Source: Paracoccaceae bacterium (GTDB taxonomy: Bacteria; Pseudomonadota; Alphaproteobacteria; Rhodobacterales; Rhodobacteraceae). From it: DNA of 64,000 nucleotides. Shown here one piece after another: positions 58,157-64,000 of the stretch (its first letter is position 1; each line of letters starts with the position of its first letter). The stretch is taken from positions 310,001-374,000 of the forward strand of contig JANQRE010000004.1 of NCBI GenBank assembly GCA_028284705.1, given 5' to 3'. Under the pieces are notes generated by a model. That model was not told the DNA's origin. It searched no databases and was given only the letters and a program-made list of their open reading frames with translations. Position numbers and translations under genes: made by a program.

Positions 58157-59117
58157 AGACCGTCGTGGCGCCTGCGGGATCACTGGTCCCGACAATGTGG
58201 TAGAGGCTGGCCTCGCCGGTCATCGAGGGCACCACGGAGTGGCTGAGACCGGCGGGCACCATCGCTGTGTCACCGGGGTTGAGCGTGGCGCTGCCACCGT
58301 CCCAATCCAGCTTCCAGTAGCCGCGCACGGGCATGAGCACGCTGGCGCGGTCGTGGCTGTGTTTCTTCGAAGTCGCCGAGTTTTGGTTGATGAAATCGAC
58401 CTCGAAACCGGGCTTGTCGCGCAGCTTGCCGTTCTCGCCGATCACCTTGGCAGGGGCCTTGTCGGCGAGCGCCATAAGGTCCCAATAGCGGGCTATGTAG
58501 CCCGGGATGACATCGGCGGTGCTGGGCTCTGGGAAGGCTTTCAGCTCTGCATCGGTTAGGAGCGGCATCGGCTTGACGCCCTCGGGCAAGGACTGACCCT
58601 GTTTGGTGTCGTAAAGCTTGCCGTTCTCGCCAAGGACGAGGCCGTGATCCTGGGCGTCTTCGATCACCTGCGGGGCCCAGATGACGCCGCCGCCGGCGTC
58701 GTCGCCGCCGAGGATCGCCATGATCATCCCGTAATCGGTGCCGATATTCTCGAAGCCGCGGAAAATGCCGGTGGGGATGTTGAAGATATCGCCTTCCTCG
58801 AGCACCACTTCGCCCGCGGTCCCCCAGCGGCCCCAGAAGAACCGCCAGCGGCCCTTGGTGACGAAGAACACTTCCGCCGTGCGGTGCGAATGCAAGCTAT
58901 TGCGGCATTTCGGCGGCTGCCCCGCGGCGCCGATGTTGAAGCCGATTTGTTCAGTGATATGAACATGTTGGTCAGCCGACTCCGACACGCCGCCGCCGAT
59001 GATCGTGAAGTTTTCCTTCTGATCGGAGCCGGGCGTATGGGCGTCGATGAAGGCGGTCTTGCAGGGTTGCAGATCGCCATAGCGGACGATGTTTTGTTCC
59101 ATGTCTTGAGGGGTCAT
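58149..59117 (-). CDS. Bicupin protein, substrate unknown
   Basis: A 322-residue protein with two cupin domains. The first has CRNSLHSHRTAEVFFVTKGRWRFFWG then VVLEEGDIFNIPTGIFRGFENIG; the second has KKHSHDRASVLMPVRGYWKLDW then LNPGDTAMVPAGLSHSVVPS. The His pattern suits metal binding and a dioxygenase or isomerase function. It is the last gene of the right-hand operon and overlaps the secreted-protein gene (ATGA). Gentisate-dioxygenase-like and mannose-isomerase-like cupins share this fold; I cannot assign a reaction. Confidence 0.8.
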   Translation of the reverse strand: MTPQDMEQNIVRYGDLQPCKTAFIDAHTPGSDQKENFTIIGGGVSESADQHVHITEQIGFNIGAAGQPPKCRNSLHSHRTAEVFFVTKGRWRFFWGRWGTAGEVVLEEGDIFNIPTGIFRGFENIGTDYGMIMAILGGDDAGGGVIWAPQVIEDAQDHGLVLGENGKLYDTKQGQSLPEGVKPMPLLTDAELKAFPEPSTADVIPGYIARYWDLMALADKAPAKVIGENGKLRDKPGFEVDFINQNSATSKKHSHDRASVLMPVRGYWKLDWDGGSATLNPGDTAMVPAGLSHSVVPSMTGEASLYHIVGTSDPAGATTVFN

Positions 59118-59620
59118 TTCTTCGGTCCTACGATTTGGGTCGCCAGCGTTTTCAAAGCAGCGGCCATGTTGTCATTCGTTGATTTGGCGTTTGGAGACAG
59201 CACGCGGATGGTCAGCAGATCGCCATCCTGAAAGAGCACGGCAGTGGAGCCTTTGGTGTCGCCGATGTCATAGGTCGTCACCCAACCCACGGCGCCACCG
59301 ATTTCCGCGGCTTTCATCCGGCAAGACGGTGAGTTGGATTTGCAGATATCTTCCATCTTTTTCAGCGTCGTCTCGCCGGAGCGGTAGCGGGTTTCGGTGC
59401 CATCGGTCGATTGGCCAAGCTGCACATCGATGGCCACCAGGTCGGCGCAGGCCACGCAACCGACGGTGAGGCGGTCGCGCTCCTTCTTGGTTTCGAAACT
59501 GCCGCCGGAGAAAGCGGTTGCATCGACAGAAAGCCGGGTGAGGTTCTTTTGCCGGAAACCATCGGCGTGCGCCGGGAGGGCCAGGCAGAGGAGCAGCGAT
59601 GCGGCGAGAAAGCGTTTCAT
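59114..59620 (-). CDS. Secreted protein, unknown family
   Basis: A 168-residue protein with a Sec signal peptide (MKRFLAASLLLCLALPAHA). The mature part has two Cys pairs, TVGCVACADLV and EDICKSNSPSCRMKAAE, suggesting disulfides, and no recognisable catalytic motif. It starts two bases after the stop of the NTF2-like gene and is coupled to the bicupin, so it belongs to the operon. A role in the periplasm, for instance helping with uptake, is a guess. Confidence 0.7.
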   Translation of the reverse strand: MKRFLAASLLLCLALPAHADGFRQKNLTRLSVDATAFSGGSFETKKERDRLTVGCVACADLVAIDVQLGQSTDGTETRYRSGETTLKKMEDICKSNSPSCRMKAAEIGGAVGWVTTYDIGDTKGSTAVLFQDGDLLTIRVLSPNAKSTNDNMAAALKTLATQIVGPKK

Positions 59621-59621
59621 A

Positions 59622-60614
59622 TCAGTCGCCTGCATGCATCAGGATCTGTTTCCAGATCGCGATTTCATCGTAGAGGGCAAATTCGCGACGCAGGCCGGTG
59701 CCGGAGCCATCCGGGCCGAAGGGGCCGTATTCGGCGTGGCACATTCCCATGACATGGACGCGGGCGCCGGTGGGTTCGCCGAAGGTGCCCCAGCCAGTGT
59801 GCTTGCCGTCAAGCGACCAGCGCAGCGCGGCGCGGGGGCTCATCATGCCGCCATCCATTCCGATCTGGTGATGGATTTTGAACTCTGCGTCGGGGAAAGA
59901 GGAGCGTAAGCCTAGCCAGAAGCTCGTGACCTGGTCATGGCCGAGTGCTGTCTGCGCGCCGGCATATTCGCCGATCACCGCGCGGTCATATTCCTCGCGG
60001 ATATGGGTGAAATCGGCCTCCATGATGCGGGTGAGGGTGTTCGCGTAGCGCTTGCCCCACTCATTGTCATTGCCGGTGCCGTTGTAGCCGCCATCGACAT
60101 CGTTTTCAGGCAGGAAGACGGGGTTAGAATTGGCCGCGCCGCCCTCGCGGGCGATGAGCTCAGCGGTGTAGCTGCGGGGGTCCATGCCCATCTGTCGGAC
60201 CATGCCGCCGTAATCGCGGATCAGCCATTCGTCGTAGATCGTGTCGTCCTTGCAGGCGCAATCGGCGATGACGCGCACCATCCAGGGGCGGTGCGTGGCG
60301 GGTCCAAATTGGCCATCGCCGGTATGAGTGGCGGTGGTGAGCAAGCGGTGCGAGGAGAGAAAGCCGTCCTCCTCATTGCCAGACCAGATGACGTCCTCGC
60401 CATAGAGTTGACGGTCGGAGAACTCGTGGCAGGTGGCCATGGTCGAGGCGATGACGGCCTGGTTGCCCTTTTGGATGCCCATGGGCGAGCGCACGGGGAT
60501 GTCCTTGGCGTAGTAGTGGTGGAGGGTGGCGATGCCGCGCTCCTCCCAAATCTCGCGGGTGATCTTGATGATATAATCGGGCAGATCACTGAATTTATTG
60601 GAAAAACCCTTCAT
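59622..60614 (-). CDS. NTF2/SnoaL-like double-domain protein 3
   Basis: A 330-residue protein with two SnoaL-like alpha+beta barrel domains. The first (about 15-140) has ATLHHYYAKDIPVRSPMGIQ and GFLSSHRLLTTATHTG. The second (about 190-325) has MEADFTHIREEYDRAVIGEY and DAEFKIHHQIGMDGGMMSPR. It is related to the proteins at 61624 and 62619, but is more divergent. SnoaL-like proteins can be cyclases, isomerases or hydrolases. The ATG follows the LacI stop codon directly (TAAATG). Confidence 0.75.
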   Translation of the reverse strand: MKGFSNKFSDLPDYIIKITREIWEERGIATLHHYYAKDIPVRSPMGIQKGNQAVIASTMATCHEFSDRQLYGEDVIWSGNEEDGFLSSHRLLTTATHTGDGQFGPATHRPWMVRVIADCACKDDTIYDEWLIRDYGGMVRQMGMDPRSYTAELIAREGGAANSNPVFLPENDVDGGYNGTGNDNEWGKRYANTLTRIMEADFTHIREEYDRAVIGEYAGAQTALGHDQVTSFWLGLRSSFPDAEFKIHHQIGMDGGMMSPRAALRWSLDGKHTGWGTFGEPTGARVHVMGMCHAEYGPFGPDGSGTGLRREFALYDEIAIWKQILMHAGD

Positions 60615-61637
60615 TTACTCTTTCCATCCTTTTGGAATACGGGCGCTTTTGCGGATGATCAGCGGGCCGTCGATTTCGATGCGTTCGGCTTGTGTCTCGG
60701 TGCCGGCGATGCGGTCGAGAAGGTGTTCGACAGTAGCCTCGACCATGCGGTTGGCGGGCTGTCTGACGGTCGTGAGTTGGAAACTGTCCCAAGCGGCGAG
60801 CGTGACATCGTCATAGCCGACGATCGAGACCTCTTCGGGGATGTCGAGGCCCAACTCGTGGCGCAGAACCTCGATGACGGCGAAAGCCATGTGGTCATTG
60901 CCGACGAAGATCGCGTCGGGCGGGGCGTCGGTAGCGAAGAGAGAACGCGCGGCGGCGGCGGAGGCTTCGCGGGAGAAAAGGCCGTCCACGACGGCATGGG
61001 GTTTCAGGCCGTGAGCGGCGAGACCGGCTTCGAACCCTGCGAGACGGTCGCGACCGGTGGAGGCGCCTTGCCAGCCGGAGATATGGGCGATCTTGCGATG
61101 GCCGCCTTGCACGAGGAATTCGGCGACCTTCTTGCCGCCGTCAAAGTTGGCGGAGGTGACGGAGGTGACGGAGGGGTCGTCCTGGCCGCGGTTGAAGAGC
61201 ACCATCGGCACGCCTTCTTCCTTGAGCCGGTCGGAGAGGGCGGAGGAAATCGAGACCGAGGCCATGATGATGCCGTCGACCTGATGGTCGAGCAGGTCCT
61301 GTACGACAGAGTCGACCTCGCCAGCATGGTTCGCGGCGAGAATAATCATGATGTTGTAACCCTTGGCCCGCAGGGTTTGGCTCAGCTTTTCAAGGGCTTC
61401 GGTGTAGAACGGGTTGTCCAGATAGGCGAGGATCAGGCCGATGGTCTTCGACTGGCCGGTGATGAGGCTGCGCGCGAGCGTGTTGGGGCGGTAGCCGAGT
61501 TTTTCCGCTGCCGCGCGCACCCTGCGCTCCATATCGGGACTGACCTTCATGCCCGGCGTGAAGACGCGGGAGACCGTGGGCTGGCTGACGCCGGCCTCTT
61601 TGGCGACGTCGAGCGAGGTGACTTTACCAACTGGCAT
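60615..61637 (-). CDS. LacI-family transcriptional regulator
   Basis: A 340-residue LacI-type regulator: HTH in VTSLDVAKEAGVSQPTVSRV, hinge LGYRPNTLARSL, effector domain IGLILAYLDNPFYTEALEKL, DGIIMASVSISSALSDRL and DAIFVGNDHMAFAVIEVLRHEL. It lies inside the operon, overlapping the upstream NTF2-like gene by 14 bases, so it is expressed with the genes it probably controls. The operator should lie upstream of hisD beyond the right edge. Confidence 0.92.
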   Translation of the reverse strand: MPVGKVTSLDVAKEAGVSQPTVSRVFTPGMKVSPDMERRVRAAAEKLGYRPNTLARSLITGQSKTIGLILAYLDNPFYTEALEKLSQTLRAKGYNIMIILAANHAGEVDSVVQDLLDHQVDGIIMASVSISSALSDRLKEEGVPMVLFNRGQDDPSVTSVTSANFDGGKKVAEFLVQGGHRKIAHISGWQGASTGRDRLAGFEAGLAAHGLKPHAVVDGLFSREASAAAARSLFATDAPPDAIFVGNDHMAFAVIEVLRHELGLDIPEEVSIVGYDDVTLAAWDSFQLTTVRQPANRMVEATVEHLLDRIAGTETQAERIEIDGPLIIRKSARIPKGWKE

Positions 61638-62622
61638 GGGGTGCCTTTCGTGCTTTGCCGAATTCGCGCATCCGCGCGAGCACATCGACGCCGAGTTGGC
61701 GGTAAATGTCCAGCATGTCCAAGAGGACCCAGTTTTCGCGGATCAGCCCGTTTTCGAGCCGCCAGAAATCGAGGGAGCACATCTCGACCTGCTTGCCCGA
61801 GGGTGCGATGCCGAGCCAGCCGTCATGGGTCAGATGCTGGCGCATATTGGGCCAGCCGGTGACACCGACATAGGCGCCTTGGGCGAAGAAGTGGTACTCC
61901 ATCTGATCGCGGTAGCTGCCCCGGTCAGGCATGGCTGAAAGGAACGGTATCTGGTGCCAGTCGCGGAAGGCTTGCGTGCCGCGGGCGGTGCCGATGCCAG
62001 CGGGGCCGTACCAGGAGAAGCGGGGGTGCCAGAAGCGCTCCATCTCCATCACTTCCGGGCCACCTTCCTTAGGATGTTTTCCCATATGGATCAGCATGTT
62101 GCGGACGGTTTCTAAATTGGTTCCGCCGTCACCTGAGTGAGGGCCAAGCCCATCTTGCGTGGCGGGGCTTGGTGTCAGCCACTCGCGCCCTAGGGAGGGG
62201 CTCATCGGCCAGGCCTGCGCCTGCGTCATCAGTTCGGGGATGTCCCAGATCGCGTGCATCTCGACGGTTTGGCCGTCTTCGATCCGGTAGAACTCGTGAA
62301 AGCGCATATGCGCCTGATGACCGGTCGGTGGGATGTCGAGGAAAGGTGCGTGGAAGCGACCCGTGTAGTATCCAGCCGTGCCGATCCATGTGCCCCCTTG
62401 CTCGGTGTCGCCGTCGATCTGGATGTAGTCGCGGCGTTCGAGGTCGGGGAAGGCGGCATGGAGGGGCGCGAAAGCGGTATCGTAGAGCGCGTCGGGGCCT
62501 GTGAGGTCGCCGAACGGGTGGCAGAGATGGATATCCGCGTCCGGCACGATGGCGTCCGCGAGGGCGGTACGCACGGGGGCTTCTTCGAAATCGTATAGGG
62601 CGGCGCGCAGGGCAGGGGTCAT
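61624..62622 (-). CDS. NTF2/SnoaL-like double-domain protein 2
   Basis: A 332-residue protein with two SnoaL-like domains: HLCHPFGDLTGPDALYDTAF and GHQAHMRFHEFYRIEDGQTV in the first, ERFWHPRFSWYGPAGIGTAR and EMCSLDFWRLENGLIRENW in the second. The segment WHPxxxWYGPAxxG is shared with the neighbouring paralogue, where it reads WHPNMMWYGPAAFG. The ATG overlaps the upstream stop (ATGA). The reaction is unknown; the conserved His, Trp and Tyr residues could line an active site. Confidence 0.78.
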   Translation of the reverse strand: MTPALRAALYDFEEAPVRTALADAIVPDADIHLCHPFGDLTGPDALYDTAFAPLHAAFPDLERRDYIQIDGDTEQGGTWIGTAGYYTGRFHAPFLDIPPTGHQAHMRFHEFYRIEDGQTVEMHAIWDIPELMTQAQAWPMSPSLGREWLTPSPATQDGLGPHSGDGGTNLETVRNMLIHMGKHPKEGGPEVMEMERFWHPRFSWYGPAGIGTARGTQAFRDWHQIPFLSAMPDRGSYRDQMEYHFFAQGAYVGVTGWPNMRQHLTHDGWLGIAPSGKQVEMCSLDFWRLENGLIRENWVLLDMLDIYRQLGVDVLARMREFGKARKAPHASW

Positions 62623-63602
62623 AGCTTCGCCTGCTCCGCCATCATGTCGTAGCCCCATTGCAAGAGCGCATCTGGAAGATCGACGAAGACCCAGTTCTCA
62701 ACCAGCAGATCGCCCTCGCGGCGGTACCAGTCACAGACACGGAAGCGGGTGGTGACGCCGGTGGGCTCAAACCCGAGATAGGGGCCGGTATGCGTGCCTT
62801 GCAGCGAGGGCCAGCCGCCGATGCAGGAATAGTCGCCATCGGCAAAGCGGGTGAAATGTTTGGTGGGGGTTTTGGGGGACATGCCGCCGCCCCAGCCTTC
62901 AAACGCGTTCTCGAACGGGACCTGGAATTTCTGGAATTCCTCGATGCCGACGAAACGCCCGAACGCGGCGGGGCCGTACCACATCATGTTGGGGTGCCAG
63001 AAGGGCCGCCATGCCTCGTCTTCGGTGGCGAGACCGGCGAGCATGTCCACCATGATCCTGTAGGTCTCGGCGGAATGGGCGGCGTCGCCGATCTCGGCGC
63101 GCAACCCGTCATGGGTGGCGGGGCCGGGGGTCATGAAACAGGACCCTTGGGGGGCGGAGAGTGGGTAGCGCCCGATCTGGATAAGCAGCTCGGGAATGTC
63201 GAGATAGATATAAGATTCAACGGCTTGGCCGTTTTCCATGCGGTGGAAATCGCCGATACGGATGTAGGTCAGCTTGTCGGTGGGTTTGATCCCGCACCAA
63301 TCACGGCGATGGGTGCCGACGAGATAGCCCATGCCGGAGGTCCAGTCGGTGCCGTCATAGGAGGTCCCGGCGATCTGGATGTCGGGGCGGAAGTAGAGGC
63401 CTTCGAAGGCGCGAAAGAGGGGGTTCAGGAAGCCCTCGATCACGCCCGCTGCGCCGCTCAGATCATTGATCGGATGCGAGACGTTCACCGCCGCGGTATC
63501 GGCGAAAAACCGTGTGACCGCAGCGCGTTGAGCGTCAGCGTCCGGGTGTCGAAAGGCCTCCCAGAAGGATTGATAGGCTGCCTTGTCGTCGGCGGTGGAC
63601 AT
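62619..63602 (-). CDS. NTF2/SnoaL-like double-domain protein 1
   Basis: A 327-residue paralogue of the next gene with the same two-domain plan: VSHPINDLSGAAGVIEGFLN and IRIGDFHRMENGQAVESYIYLDIPELL, then PFWHPNMMWYGPAAFGRFVG and RVCDWYRREGDLLVENWVFVDLPDALL. The ATG at 63602 lies four bases after the hisD-like stop. A longer reading upstream runs into the hisD gene. The two genes probably encode subunits of a heteromer or act on successive intermediates. Confidence 0.78.
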   Translation of the reverse strand: MSTADDKAAYQSFWEAFRHPDADAQRAAVTRFFADTAAVNVSHPINDLSGAAGVIEGFLNPLFRAFEGLYFRPDIQIAGTSYDGTDWTSGMGYLVGTHRRDWCGIKPTDKLTYIRIGDFHRMENGQAVESYIYLDIPELLIQIGRYPLSAPQGSCFMTPGPATHDGLRAEIGDAAHSAETYRIMVDMLAGLATEDEAWRPFWHPNMMWYGPAAFGRFVGIEEFQKFQVPFENAFEGWGGGMSPKTPTKHFTRFADGDYSCIGGWPSLQGTHTGPYLGFEPTGVTTRFRVCDWYRREGDLLVENWVFVDLPDALLQWGYDMMAEQAKL

Positions 63603-63606
63603 GGGG

Positions 63607-64000
63607 CTACTCGGCTGCGTCCTTGTAGGGGGCCGGGCCGCCATAGGGCACGTTCACACCGCCATAGCGCCGCACCCGCAGGTTGCATTGCTCGGCATGG
63701 CCGACGAAGCCTTCGAGCAGGCAGAGACGGGAACCGTATGCGCCGATGTCCGCCGCAGCCTCGTCGGAGGTGATTTTCTGATAGGAGTGGGTTTTCAGGT
63801 ACTTACCGACCCAGAGACCACCTGTATAACGGCCTGCTTTCTTCGTAGGCAGCGTGTGGTTGGTGCCAATCACCTTGTCGCCGTTGGCGACATTGGTGCG
63901 CGGCCCGAGGAACAGCGCGCCGTAGCAGGTCATGTTGTCGAGGAACCAGTCGTCGCGGTCGGTCATGACCTGGACGTGCTCGGAGGCGATGTAATCGGCG
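63607..64000 (-). CDS. Histidinol-dehydrogenase-family protein, C-terminal part
   Basis: The visible 130 residues match the C-terminal third of HisD-type dehydrogenases: [12 protein letters not shown] (catalytic His), AGALFLG-like [40 protein letters not shown] and the Zn-ligand-type [18 protein letters not shown]. The 5' part lies beyond the right edge. In this operon it is unlikely to serve histidine synthesis; paralogues such as the sulfopropanediol dehydrogenase HpsN oxidise other alcohols to acids. It is the most upstream visible gene of the minus-strand operon that ends at 58149. Confidence 0.88.
   Translation of the reverse strand, partial: ADYIASEHVQVMTDRDDWFLDNMTCYGALFLGPRTNVANGDKVIGTNHTLPTKKAGRYTGGLWVGKYLKTHSYQKITSDEAAADIGAYGSRLCLLEGFVGHAEQCNLRVRRYGGVNVPYGGPAPYKDAAE

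Noticed and set aside
59937-61862. 641-codon open frame on the plus strand
   Set aside because: It is a shadow of the NTF2-like and LacI genes; composition (Gly, Asp, Val, His rich) has no domain pattern.
63607-64000. Housekeeping histidinol dehydrogenase of histidine synthesis
   Set aside because: No his genes are adjacent and the operon is catabolic in content, though only the C-terminal part is visible, so this is not fully excluded.

Overview
The window is GC-rich, almost fully coding DNA from what is most likely a marine or soil alphaproteobacterium of the Rhodobacterales (roseobacter group). The reasons are the many sugar-type and NitT-type ABC importers, a form II CO-dehydrogenase-like cox cluster, a RutR-controlled reductive pyrimidine pathway with an ABC importer, and a GC-rich hairpin followed by GGAGTATTTTTGG of a kind common between roseobacter genes. 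No rRNA, tRNA, insertion sequence, phage or CRISPR array was seen. Both edges cut a gene: an aldehyde dehydrogenase on the left and a histidinol-dehydrogenase-family gene on the right.

Layout. (A) 1-10738: a minus-strand catabolic operon (TAT-exported sugar-binding protein, two permeases, double ATPase, zinc alcohol dehydrogenase, cupin, flavodoxin-like protein, ABM monooxygenase, aldehyde dehydrogenase), then a MaoC dehydratase/aldo-keto reductase pair and a divergent acyl-CoA dehydrogenase. All three units carry the same inverted repeat GTAAC-N6-GTTAC, so they are probably one regulon. (B) 10758-19170: a GntR-type LacI repressor diverging from a long operon with two complete sugar-type ABC importers and a cytochrome c'-like gene between them. 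(C) 19211-23575: minus-strand fumarylacetoacetase, DUF2783, FAD monooxygenase, small membrane protein and MBL hydrolase, which looks like the end of an aromatic pathway. (D) 23829-27376: IDH/IMDH-family dehydrogenase, msrA, and an inositol-type pair (iolG-like, iolB). (E) 27445-34815: an AcoR-like regulator lacking the AAA+ domain, coxG-S-L-M, a strong terminator, a TAT-exported cyclase, an AhpD-like protein and a D-lyxose isomerase.

(F) 34820-37668: GntR regulator and Gfo/Idh oxidoreductase diverging from an ABM monooxygenase and an MBL lactonase-like protein. The promoter region shares a tandem TATACGTTAA element with the promoter region at 23.75 kb. (G) 37675-39195: a lone trypsin-like protease with an unusual N-terminal domain. 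(H) 39450-55371: reductive pyrimidine degradation (preT, preA, rutR, amidohydrolase, dihydropyrimidinase) plus a THI5/NMT1-type ABC importer. Embedded in it are a methyltransferase, a GH114 protein, a lipoprotein, a GNAT acetyltransferase and a minus-strand VOC/membrane/phosphatase-fold block. Two RutR-like sites precede preT and the amidohydrolase. (I) 55534-58156: thioredoxin-like protein, LysR regulator, DJ-1/PfpI protein and a DMT-type membrane protein. (J) 58149-64000: a tightly coupled minus-strand operon of a hisD paralogue, three NTF2/SnoaL-like double-domain paralogues, a LacI regulator, a secreted protein and a bicupin. I do not recognise its substrate, and it is the best candidate here for an undescribed catabolic system.

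No gene-free stretch exceeds 300 bases. The longest are 51882-52157 (22-bp-period direct repeat), 39196-39449 (AT-rich, RutR-like site), 23576-23828 (tandem operator) and 7736-7961 (promoter/operator). All functions are read from sequence and family knowledge; no database search was run.
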